Assembly: GCA_001466705.2 (NCBI GenBank)
Contig: LATX02000035.1
Coordinates: 248,001 to 312,000, forward strand
Source: Moniliophthora roreri
Lineage: Eukaryota > Basidiomycota > Agaricomycetes > Agaricales > Marasmiaceae
Reading direction: 5' to 3'
DNA length: 64,000 nt
The notes under the pieces were generated by a model. It had not been told where the DNA came from and ran no database searches. It was given only the letters and a program-made list of their open reading frames with translations. Each line of letters starts with the position of its first letter. Positions within the stretch are counted from its first letter, which is position 1. A program made the translations under genes and the position numbers. Positions 1 to 11,756 of this stretch are shown piece by piece.

Positions 1-2536
1 CCCCGCGGTCAAAAAGACATCGTTCGACGAGGCTAGTAATGATGGTGATAAATAATGATGATAAGTAGCTCAAGTTCGTTTCTTATTGACTAGATGTACT
101 TATTAGAGTGTATCTTGTATTCACGCACCCAATAGTCATTAGCATCTGAACGATCTGAACCCCGCAGCGATTCTTAGCAGTTCACCCATGAACGTCACTG
201 ATATTATTCGTGTCAGGTCTACAGTACCTCGAAGGAACCACGCACTAGGAATAGCTGAAGTCAATGTCATGATAGCCGAAATCTAAGTAAAAAAGGCCTA
301 GTTGAGGACGGCACCGTTTTCCATTCTGCTTAGACAGTTTGAACGAGCAGCTTGTCGTAAACTCCAAAACCTCTGTCTGGAATTTCCATACCAAAGGAAT
401 GTATAGCGTGTCTTACACTATAGACAGGCAACAAATGGGTGCCCCACTCAGGGCGGAACTGATCGACAGCTCAAGTGATCTGATTAAAGTGGAAGGACCT
501 CTGCAGACGAAGGGTAACACGACCCCATTTGGCACGGTCAATCCACAGATTGAGTTGCGAGGTGCCCGAGAATATGGTACATATGACGGGCGGTAGAACT
601 TTGGACGCGCGACGTTGCTATGGTCAAGGATTCCGGTTCGATGTTTTGTGCGTGAAGAAACGAGTAGAGGACGTAATCGTTTTTCTTTTGGAGCATTCGG
701 GGTCGAGGAAATCTTTTACCGAGAGAGAAAAGTTTTCAATGCATTCAAAAGGGATGTAGTAAATAATATTGCTGACTATCTGTTCCAACTAATCAACTGC
801 GATGTCCAGGGATATTTGATTCATTTCAAAACGTTCTTGGTTCAATGTACGTCTCGGGATGTAGCAGGCCAATCCTTACGTACGAGCGAGACTGCAGGTT
901 TATATTGGTTGGGTTGATTTTTTTTATCCAGGGGAAAAAACTGCTTATGCGCAGGTTTATCACCGATTTTCGCTTGTTTAAAGTTCACGATGAGAAACTA
1001 GACGCATCGACGTCATGAGCTGAAAATAGAGTGATAATGGTACCAGCATAAAAATACTCGCCCCCTCCTGTCATACGTGTTATGCGTGCCAGATTGTCAA
1101 CTCTTGAACTTGGTAAGCTTCCTCTCTGCCCTCGACACCATGCCGAGTTTCTGAGCAGCCAACGACCATGAATGACATACCTCATCTCCTGAGAGAAAAG
1201 ATGATAGAGGAAGTAGACGTGCTGGAGAAGCTAGGCCGATGCGTCGAGGTCTAGACTGAAAGAATGCGAAGTTGGCTGACTGGAAGCGATGCGCTTAATA
1301 TTTTTTCGACAGCTTTCGGAGTCGTCGTATGGACGACATGTAATTGATAGGAAGTAGGTTCCTTTTCGGCCAGCAGAGGTGTAGACTATGTCCAGAGGAC
1401 GATATGGACAGTGTATCCGCAACTTTTGAGCTGGTAGGACGTGAAGTTGATGGCCGGGGTCGTGTAAGGGCGGTCGATATTGTCCAAATACCCAAGTCTG
1501 ATATGTACCAGACTAGAAGTCAATAAGAGAACGCAAAAGCGATGTTATTCGCCCTCACCTTGGTAGAAGCTCAGGTATCCCAGTCTGACACCAACGACCC
1601 ATCTCGCTTCTCCCAACCCAACTTCTACTGGATTTCGTCTGATACTTCAGACCCAAATGGCGCCACAAACCTAGCAGCCCTCGTCGAGCCAGATACGTTA
1701 GCCAACTGGTCGGTTGGTCAACATCATGTAGGCAGGAACTTGAAGCACGCACGGCGCGTATTCTCACGATAAAATTTTGCCTCTGCTCTTCGACATTGTA
1801 CCCTGCAAACACCGATAACATTCCGACAAACGTCATGTATGACTGAAGAAGGACAGCGCTACACCGAGCTGAAGGCTGGGGGATCTCGGAGGGTTGTAAG
1901 AGTTGGAATATTAAAAACTGGTGTGAAGTACGCATTTTTGATCCACTGCTTATTATCAACTCACTATTCTCATGCCACATCTCCGTAGAAATTGTTATTG
2001 GACCATCAAATTTATCTAGAAGATGTTGAACGAGCATTCAATTTGACTCAAACGCCATTGCGCCATCCCACCTGACCGGCCTGACCTATATGTCATTAGC
2101 GCCCTATAGGTGATTCATCCATTGGATTTGAGAGGATAATATATCATCACACAATCCACATTTTAACGGACAATTTATTCGGATATTCAAGCCCATCTGT
2201 CTGACCCAGGGGGCTGGTTGTCTCGAGAGCGTTCTCCTCACAGGTTCTCTAAGTCTTGCAGGTTGTAGCATACTCACACTGGCAGGATCCGACCTTGAAC
2301 AACGCTAAGATCGCCTCTCTTTTGCCGAAGCTGTAAAACCAGACAAATGGGCCTTCATATAACTTACTTCAGTCAATTTGAATACGCGCGCCACGCCCAG
2401 GTATTTCTGTGACAACTGTAGGTCGAACTGCAATCTATCAAATATCAGTGATGACCCGGATACTGCAGCTTACTTACGTATCATCGTCAGGATATATGAC
2501 AACTCTGCTTGTCGCTGGTCGCCGTTACTCCCCAGG
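1..2536. other. Gene-poor left edge
   Basis: No gene model can be supported here. Several short open frames exist on both strands but none has a recognisable domain or a consistent set of splice junctions. The stretch at about 1542-1772 on the plus strand reads as a 76-codon frame with fairly coding-like codon use, and a 160-codon frame overlaps it on the minus strand, so at most one of them can be real. It may be a decayed exon or chance. Confidence 0.5.
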
Positions 2537-5500
2537 ATGTCGAACAATTCAACTGCGACTCCCGCTGCGAAGCTCAGCGGGGGCAAATCAAAAGCATCTA
2601 ACAGCTCCAAAATTCGATGGTTTGGCGTTCAAATAATCACAGATGCAGGTGCGATCACCATTTAGAAATACGAAACATGGTTTGACGATGTCCCATAGTG
2701 AACCGTATAAAAGAAGTGACGACAAAACCCGAACAGGCGACCTCAAATCGCAAGGACGATCAGGTAAATGAGATCAGAAGCAAGATCGGGGGATTTGCGG
2801 ATACGAGTGAAGTGTTAATAAAGGTCCTCGATGAAGTAAAGGACTTACATCCATGCATTGGTGCGTTTCTCTCCGATAATTCGAACAATAGTAAAGTATT
2901 GAGATAAGATAATCCTAATGCAGAACTCGTGGTCATTGCCTTCAAAGCAGTTGTCGGTCTGGCGCTCAAGAGACAAGAAAACGATGATAGAGTCATGGTT
3001 TTGATGCTGAAGATGCAGGATATGATGACGGTCCTTCTTCAGTAAGTACCTAACCAATGGTTCCCCATAAGTGGGCTAAAGTCCACTAGCCTCCGATCGA
3101 TACCACAAGCAAAAGAGGTTGATTATAATGATCAGCCTCACACTGTCGAAAAGATGATCGCGTCGTTGTGCGATCAAATTGAAAAGCACATTAAAGGATG
3201 TGGTAATCTTTGCGATGCCTACTCCAAGGAAGGAAGAATATGTACGCTTTTGACGTCTTCACTATACCTCGCACGGCCTGACCCAGCTATAGTTAAAATC
3301 ATCAAAAGTCCTTTCTACGAGATTCGGCTGGCCGAGTTCGGTGATACTTTTTCAGACCACCAAAGAGAACTAGAATTCCGTCTCAACTTATTTATCACGA
3401 AGGAAATTCGGACCGCCAATGAGGGGATCTCACAGATGCAAGAATCACTACACTCGGTACATGATAAGCTCGATATGCTACTCGTCTTTCAGTTACTGCA
3501 ACCACGTCCAGAGAAAGATGTTTGGCAATTTGTGAAGGCGAAAGGGGGTCTGGCGAAGGTGATGGAAGATGATCAATTGGCTGCGCAATTGGTTCAAGTG
3601 ATGAATGGGTGAGTAACTGTGAACTTGATGGATGCAGACGCAATGAACTTGTTCTTGGCCTTCAGTGACTTGGTACCGCAAACACAGACATCGGCGAGCG
3701 GAGGTAATCGCGCCCCCCAACCAAGCGCAGCTGGGGCCCCCGTCGGACGAGAATCACGAGGTGGATACCAAAGTTCGCCCGGCGATGGTTATGCGAATCC
3801 GAGGGCGCGTACTGGGTTCCATTATTCTCCTATGCATGTCCCGGCTATGCCTCTTCCGGGGAGCAGCGTAGCTGGGGCCCCTATGGGTCAAGAATCGCAA
3901 CGTGGATCGCAACGTCCGCCCGACGATAATTATGCTAATCCTCTGGCGTATACTGGGTCCCATTATTCTCCTATGCATGTGCCGGCTATGCCTCCTCCTG
4001 CGACCTCAGCATCTCCATATCCTCCGACGTGGCAACCCCCGGCCGCGTCACCACATATGCCCGCGCCAAGCACATGGTCAAGTTCTTCACCATCATATCC
4101 CCCGCCCCCGGTGACCACATCCTATACACCACAAGGGGTCTTTCCGGCTCAAGTTCCTGCATATGCACCAATGAGTGGATGGGGTGGAGTATCTGACGTC
4201 TACAGCTCAGCTGCGTCACAATTGACAACTCATAATGGCCCAGGCGTCGATCCCAGTTCAACCACCTCGAAGGATATGCAAAATCAAGTCACCTTGCTCA
4301 GAAAGGACATGGAGGAGGATCCGGATCAGGGCGTCCAAGCCAACCAAGATGTGTATCTGCGCAAGCTTAACGCCCAGGAACAAAAGTTCCGGGAGCTGTC
4401 AGAACAACAAAAAAAATACTTTGAGCGACTTGAACAGGTGGTTGTGCAACAAGGGGACCGCTCTGTAGAGGAAGCAAACAAAGGTCCGCACGACAGAATT
4501 TATGACAAGGTTGGTGTGCCTTAACCCTAAGCGTTTACCATGCTTGTGTTGCTAAACATGTTCTGTAGGAGCTGCGCAAGGTCTGGCAAGACATGGTTCG
4601 TGCTGACTGCTCAATGCATCATTTAAGTTGACATTTGTCTTCAGAGATGGCCGCTCCTTGTTAAAACCCGCCACTTCGTTCATACTCTACATGACTATTT
4701 CGTTGCACAGCATCAAGATATGCACAACATAGACTTGTATCTCAAGCAACTGCCTGCGCCAGGATCAGCAGCTGCGACCGGGACCACCCTTGTGACGCTC
4801 GTTAAGGAGGCTGCAAGCAGGCAAATCGAGGATAAATGGGCACTTGAGAGCCTGACTCTCACTAATCTCCAACCAATATGTGAAGCTTTCGACACTGATG
4901 CTAGTGGGTTTGTAAGTGTGTGGGAAGCTAATCGGGTGTGCTGGTTACGTCCGGAAGACTGGAGGTTAGTCAGTTTCTAATGTGATATCTGTATATGTAT
5001 GCTAACAATGGGGATAGCCTCTTACATTGGCTCGCTTATTGGGCATCCGGTAAGGGAATGTCTGAATCCAAGACGGAATGGTGAAACTGACGCGAATCTT
5101 TTAGGTCGCCACTTCGCAGTTTGGCATTATTCCCAAAAAATATTTGGTATTCTGCAAGATATACACCGACTATTACAGACACAAGTCTTACCACTCAACC
5201 GGTATGCCATTGACCGTTACGTGAGCGGTATGAGGCTTTTACATCAAGTCCTGTCGTCGACCCACCCTTGCGAAGACCCACCGAAAGGTGAACTAAATCG
5301 AAGGGTTTCCTCGTATACCCAGAAAGAGGAAGAAAGGATGAATGTCATTCTCAACGCCCTTCATTATCAGATCGATAGTTTAGATACTGTTGAGCTTGTC
5401 ACAAGTCGGTACCATATTGAAAGAGTAAGAAGCATCTCTTATCCGACAAATCCATCTCACTGATGCTTTCTTTGTGCAAGGATTTTTTCCCTCTGATCTA

Positions 5501-7722
5501 TCTGCTGTTGCGACGCCACTTGGCTCTTGTTCGACTCGCCTGCGACGTCGTCTTAGATCCAAAGGAAATGACTATATCTAGTCAGTCGCTCGAATGTCTC
5601 TTCGATGCGGTCTTATCCCGGATTGATTCTCTTCGCAGTCAGTAAGGATTAAATCCTTAGATGAGGGCAGTCACTGAATGGACATCAGTGTTATTCTCAC
5701 AGGGCAAAAGTAATCCTCGTACAGAGCTGTCTAAGTTTTCGTTTGGAATGGTAAGTACTTTTGGTGCCTTTCAAAGACTTTTAGTCACCTTTTGGTCAGT
5801 ACTATGGTATCTACCGAAACCACAATCCGAAATACGAACTTACCGCAAAGATGAAGGATGTTGACGACAAAATAACTCCGGCTCCCACTGACTGGTTGAT
5901 CGCTGGTGTACCTGAAGTTGAGCCCGAACCGGTCACTGACACCCTTGACTTCGAGTCTTACATTGGAAATGGAATGAATGGCTGCTGGAACGGAAATTTT
6001 GTTGATGCAGACGGGAAAGAGGTCCTGCGTTCAGTGCAGTTTTGCGTGTCAAACTGGAATGAAGATATAGGGTCTTTCGAAGGTACAGGCATGTATCCGA
6101 AAGGCATCATTCTCATTCGGGGTAGTTATGACTCGACTACCAACACTATGGAAGCAACGTTCAGCATTTCGGAAATCGGCAAATCTGGGGAAGACTTTGA
6201 TATTCACATTGCTAGCAAGCTGAAATCCAGAGATGTAAGTCTTAGCCCTGCCTTGAGAAGTATCGATAGTCTCAACTAAAGAGACTTGTCACATTACAGA
6301 AGCGGTATACCACCATATCTGCAAAGTGGGGTTATTCAGAAGATCGTCTTACTGGACGGGTTTCGTTCTCTCGATGGATCCATCTTCTCAGGGAGTCTTT
6401 GGACAAAAAATATCCACCCACGGATTATCACAGGCCGGGAGATGTTGTAGATTGGCATTGGCGATTTGCATTAACAGCTGTACGCCACTATGTTCGATTG
6501 ACTGGTGCAGGATTCGACCAAGGTTTTCTTCGACAAAGGTTCAAGCAGATCCGAAGAGCTGTTGTTCTTTTCAAGCAACAGCTCTTTGTCGGTCCCTTAT
6601 CTTCCAGAGGGATCGGGGAAATGGTCAGGATCCAACGTGAGAGTCTCATCCCATCGACAATAAGGATATGTGTCTGGTTGGCACGTACAAGCCATTGGCC
6701 AACCGTTCACTAGTGAGTTTGAGATTCCATCAACCATTTCTTATTCACATGTCCGTCTAGCAATGCGACCTGCAGTCACTGTAAAGAGACCATTTTTGGG
6801 CATCGGTTTCTATACATATTCCGACAGCGACTCCAGGAATCACTTTGTTCAGATTGCAGTCAGCAAGTCGTTGAGTCTGACAGAGCGTGGAGCTGCGGGT
6901 TGAATGGAAGCCGTATTAAAACACTACAAGTGGTGCATTCAATGGGTCTCAACGGACTCATTGACAAGGCGCTTAAATTGGAGTGGATCGCTTATGCCAG
7001 CTTTACTTCAACGCAACACAGCACACGGGATTTTCTGTTTCATACACCATCGTCTGCAGGCATCGGGTCTGTACCAAGCTTAGGGAGTCATTCGCAGACT
7101 ACCCGACCCATCTTCTACCCGCCGAGTGCTGTCCAATCCCGATCGGCTGAGAGGGCATATGATGAATTCTCGGAGGAAGAAGGCGATAGCGCGGGCGGCG
7201 AGGGTGCCGAAGGAATGAATGCAATCCCGGAACCTCATAATGAGGGGATAACTCTGTCTTGTATATGCTGCGGCACAAGACTGCCGAACAAGAGTGGAGA
7301 CGCTATCTGGGCATGTCTGGCGTGTTGTAAGTGGCTTATTGCTTGTCGGACTCAGTAGTCTGTTAATGGATCCATTGCAAGCCATCGTCGACGCAAAGGA
7401 AATCATTTGTGTGTGTGCACAGTGCGAACTGATGAACAGAAGGGGGTCTGCATCTCACTCGACCCATCGTCATGATCATCCTGTCGTTCAAGTGCGGCCA
7501 TGGTATAATCTGTTTCCACCTAGTGGAACTTGGCAATATACACCCCACCCTAATCCTGTACAACCGCACTATCCGGGATACGTGCCCACCTCAGCGTCAC
7601 GGTATGATCATCCACACCACGAATTCACCCCTGTAATCCCAACGTCACCTCACCTTGATACCCCCGGCTCTGACCCTGTACAACCAGTCAACCATAGAAC
7701 ACCACTCATGCCAAGCCACTAG
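2537..7722 (+). CDS. EF-hand protein with Goodbye-like helical N-terminus and cysteine clusters
   Basis: A 15-exon gene. I spliced it by hand as 2537-2648, 2699-2860, 2924-3041, 3090-3608, 3666-4509, 4569-4595, 4645-4964, 5018-5049, 5105-5424, 5481-5637, 5689-5750, 5800-6234, 6300-6712, 6761-7326 and 7382-7722. The total is 4,428 bases with every phase matching, giving 1,475 residues. The first ~300 residues are helical and resemble the N-terminal domain of agaricomycete proteins often labelled fungal STAND N-terminal 'Goodbye' domain; key stretch AFKAVVGLALKRQEND. Then comes a Pro/Ser/Tyr-rich linker with a duplicated 46-residue unit, a coiled-coil-like stretch, an EF-hand loop DTDASGFVSVWE, and two zinc-finger-like cysteine groups (CSHC..CSDC and CICC..CVCAQC). 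No NACHT or NB-ARC ATPase follows, so it is not a standard STAND receptor. Calcium binding and regulation are inferences. The overall family is real but uncharacterised; the domain name is my least certain point. Confidence 0.8.
3727..4003 (+). repeat. In-frame 138-bp tandem duplication in proline-rich linker
   Basis: Two adjacent copies of a 46-codon unit lie inside exon 5 of the EF-hand protein gene. Both copies carry the shared words AGAP, ES, YANP, TG, HYSPMHVPAMP. The copies have diverged at several codons, but the reading frame is kept, so the repeat is part of the protein. Confidence 0.75.
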
Positions 7723-8456
7723 CTTAAAGGTCCACTGCGGTCGAAAGGGATAGAACAATCAGTGTTGCTGACTGACCGTTACAATTGAGTCACTGCAGTG
7801 TACAAAGGAGATGCGATTCAGCTGAAAAGATTCTTGGGCGGCTTAAGTATGAATAGTCGATATCGCTTCTCGAATATGTGCAGGCTAGAGAGAAGAGTGA
7901 ATATAGATCCGGAAAAAACAATGATATATGCCCTCATCTTGACATCCACATTCTGACACCAAATGCTTTCGTTCAGCCCAGTTTCCAGTGGCCAACTAGA
8001 CACACTAACGCGAAGACAATTTCATGGGTACATGTGTAGACGGGTCCAGCGTTTTCGTAAGGAAAGTAAATCAGACTGTCTGTAAAAAAATTTGGAGGTA
8101 AGCAAGTACCTGTGCAGAACTAGTAGGAGGCGTGCTGCTCACGAAGGTTCGGGCCTGGCCCCGGCCTTATAAATTCCGGCCATCACCGCATCTTGAACAG
8201 GCCACGCGACACCGTCGCTGTGAAGTGCTGACAACTCTTTTCCGTTTTCTTCATGAAGCTGGAAATTCACCTCGGCATATTGAACGCAAGCTATGCTTAT
8301 CTCATGGATCAAGATCTTATATAACATAAGGACTCCTCATGTTGGCTGCAAACAAACCTCGAGCATGAATCTCGGTGACTCCCGTCTCGCAGCATGCCTT
8401 GAACCTCCTCATACACGCGTCTGGCAGGACCTCAAAGCTACTGATTTTGAACGAGC
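7723..8456. other. Intergenic region upstream of P-loop ATPase gene
   Basis: No gene is supported. It probably holds the terminator of the EF-hand gene and the promoter of the ATPase gene. A short upstream frame starts at the ATG at 8365 and ends just before the ATPase start at 8457, overlapping it by one base (ATGA), so it could act as an upstream ORF. This is only a positional observation. Confidence 0.5.
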
Positions 8457-11000
8457 ATGAACAACGTTGGGTTCGTCTCTCGAGGCGGTTGTTCGACGAT
8501 ACTCAAGCTCACTGTACGGAGGATTCCTTCCACGCGCTCACTGTATTCCACGTTGGCATCAAAAGACCCTTCTGATTCCAGTGCTACAACGTTGCGCAAA
8601 CCCCAGCCTCCAGTTTTGTCACATCCAAAGACTTCTCGTCCAAGACCCGCAGAAGACCACAAAGTTGGCGAAAGGATACTGTTCGAACGTCCAGGCACAG
8701 GAAGTCCTAATTTTGAAGGAACGGGCAGCAACGCTCGCGTTACACGTTCACCGCTTCTGGATGTTGCATTATCGACAATTGTTGGTCTAGGAGTAGGTGT
8801 GTAATGAGCTCTGTATCTATCTACAAGCTACAACTGAGATTCCCATTGCTAGTTTTTGTTGGCGGTATCGTGTATCTACAATGGTACAAGGCGAACGTGT
8901 TGAACAAAGTGCGGATCATGGCAGTTTAAAGACTTTCCGATTTAACCAACGCATTTATTTGTCACTTACAGATTGAAATTGCCTTCGCTCCTGGGTATGA
9001 CCCCACGATGGAAGTTGCCACAAACTACCTCAAAGAATCCACATCCGCTTCAGAGAGTTCTGAAGTCGGGGGTGCGTCATGGACTCAATACTTTCGAAGA
9101 AATGAACAAGATCTCATCGACCGCATTATACGAGGTGAAGAACATGGGTATTACTATATCCTGCTAGGTCCCAAGGTATCTTTGAGCCGGTCACTTGAAT
9201 GCGGCCAACTGAAAGTACGCGTGTTTCGTAGGGGTCTGGAAAAGAAAGGATGATATTCGATGCGACAGATGCCATACAGGCGGATGGTGTTTCCATATGC
9301 GAAGCACACCCTGACCTGGAAGTCTTTCGGCTTCGACTTGGAAGGGCACTCAACTATGAATTTAATGAGGACTTAACAAACTTGTTCCAAAGGCGAGATC
9401 CTCGTGAAGGCACGTGTCTACTTCACGATGCAGGAACTGACTTGAACGCAATACTAATAGGTGGACCGGCACTTGACATTGAAAGAGGTAATTGCTTTCC
9501 ACAGGTTACGAAAACTGTCTACTTAAAAATTCGGGTCACTACCAGCATTGAACAAACTTGAAAAAGTTGCCCTCAGATGTGTCAAGCAACGAGGCAAACC
9601 CCTAGTTCTCATAGTCACCAATGTGCACCACTTTAATAATGACAACGATGGCCGGAATATACTGCTTCTGCTTCAGCAGCGTGCCGAGAGTTGGGCGAGA
9701 TGCGGTATCGTGTCAATCATGTTTACTATGTGAGTCAAACCTCGTTTTCCAGTCTCGTCATCGGTTCACCTGTTCGTTCACAGGGATAACTTTTGGCCGT
9801 TCTATGTGATGCGTAAATCATTGATCTGTTTCTTCCTTTCGCAATTACGATAAATGCCCGATAGACAAGCCTGCCAGTAGGATGCATGTAAGTGTTGTAT
9901 TCGCCTATTCCATTTGTGGATCTAAAGAGTAGCATCTGCAGGTGGTATCAATATTCGATTTTGCTGCGGACGTTGCTGTGAGGGCTGTCACTGCCATGCG
10001 ACTGGAAATGAAGCACATAATGGAAGACCCATCAGAGATAACAGGGGCCGTCTCAATAGTCGGCGGACGACTCTCGTACTTGAATAAGGTTTGATGAACT
10101 CGTGTTGGTTCATTGCTTCGGGGATGGTGCCCTAAACGTTTTCAGATTGCGGGATCAAGAAATGTCAAGGAAATGGCCGATCACTTATTGAAAGTAGAGA
10201 AGGCATGGCTTTTGAGTCAGATAGGTAAGCCGGGATGCGGTTCTATTGATTGATCAGTGGCTAATGCACGCTGTAGGATTTATTGTCGACTGTGACTCAA
10301 ACGACAATGCAATAGATGAAGTAGAACTGGCTTTGTTTTTATCAAAACTTCTCTACTCACGTACTTTCATTACGCAGCAAAAATGGAGCTCATGTTCCTG
10401 GCTTCTTCTTCAGGAGTTTGTCAAGCTAAGGCAAGAGCAGGAACGGGAGAACCCTGGAATCAATCCTTTGGAATTACCGCTCCCCTTCATACCCTATGTA
10501 CGTATCAACCTCGACTTTTTCCTCCGATTATCTTTTTACCCGATGACTTGCTAGTGGAGATGCAGACAGATCATGACCCGTGCTGACTTCCTGGAAGGTA
10601 GGTATTCCCTTACTTGATCTGAATCGAGCGACAGGCTGACACGCTCCTGAAAGAGCTTGACAGGAAGAACATCATATTCATCGACGTAAATTCCCTATCT
10701 AGCTAAAATCCTCCCCTTCCTTATTTTTCCATAGGAGCATCACAATGTCAGACCTGATTCAATGCTGATTCTAAATGCGGCACGACAAGTTGTCGAGGCT
10801 GAAGGCTTCCGGGGTATGCTCAGGAACGTCAGAAATCGTATCAACGAAATTGAAAGTGGTCGGCGTACTCGGGAGTTGACGGTTCGTGGCTCCCACTCAG
10901 CAACCTGAGTAATAATATTGACTGATATATACAGTTTAAAGACCTCAAAAAGGGTGGTAAGATACACTTGGTGGTTGATAAAGGCCAGCGCAGACTTTGA
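8457..11000 (+). CDS. Mitochondrial-type P-loop ATPase (ORC1/AAA-like)
   Basis: A multi-exon gene with stop at 10998-11000. The N-terminus is rich in Arg/Ser/Thr and poor in acidic residues (VRRIPSTRSLYST), as in a mitochondrial presequence. A membrane segment follows, built across an intron (VALSTIVGLG..FVGGIVYLQW). After this comes a P-loop spliced as GPKGSGKERM and a Walker-B-like strand LVLIVTNVHHF. Downstream helices end in VVDKGQRRL. It resembles fungal ORC1-like AAA ATPases predicted to sit in the inner membrane, whose function is not known. Odd points: the residue after GK in the P-loop is Glu rather than Ser/Thr, and the Walker-B strand ends in Asn rather than Asp, so ATP hydrolysis is uncertain. 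The family assignment is by motif only. Confidence 0.7.
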
Positions 11001-11756
11001 GAGGAAGCCGCCGTGATTCACTTCCACATCACTTGTGATAGCAAGGTAGTATTGTTGCCAACTTGGTGCAAGGCAAACTGACCTTTTGCTCATACTAGAA
11101 ATCAGATATATCATGATTCATCTTGTCGACGTCTTTTACGTTGGCTGTCATGCGTGTCATGTTCCGCGCGAGTCATTCGAGGTCGAAACCGTGCTCGAGG
11201 TGCAGAACGGTAGAGATCGCATCACTATCGTGACCTATGGGAAGTTCGTTATTGACAGAGACAGTTAATATTGTATTTTAGGTCTCTAAAGCTAAAATTC
11301 AGTATCATCCAGATATGTGTTATAGCACTGATTGAAGGATACGGATATGTAGTGGGTCACTGGGATCATAGTTCAACGTTCAACAGTTGACGTTGACGCG
11401 AGCCTTGTTCCATCGTAGAAACAGCCTCGCTTTCTTCCCATCGCCTCCACCGCCTCCACCGCCACTCTTTTCCATCTCGAGGCGAGGTCTGCCTAGCTTT
11501 CGAGCATCCAAACCCAATGAACTTGATACCACTGGTAATGGTCACGGCTGAAGCACTTTGACTAAAGTTGCCTCTTCACTCCGAGGGGGGACGGCAGAAA
11601 ATGATGAAAGTCGAACATTTCTACATGATCATCAAGGCTCAAAGATCCACATTTGGCAATTAACCGGATGTATTTAATTTAAAGGGCCATTTTGAACTCG
11701 GGAAGGGCTGTTGGGAACATATTGCACCCATCCCAGAGGGGTTGACTTTTTCCACC
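11001..11756. other. Intergenic region upstream of MFS gene
   Basis: No coding evidence. The region holds a CCGCCTCCACCGCCT-like simple stretch near 11445-11465. It probably contains the promoter of the transporter gene that starts at 11757. Confidence 0.5.

Noticed and set aside
1555..2037. 160-codon minus-strand frame
   Set aside because: No recognisable motif and it overlaps another frame of equal quality on the plus strand; insufficient evidence.
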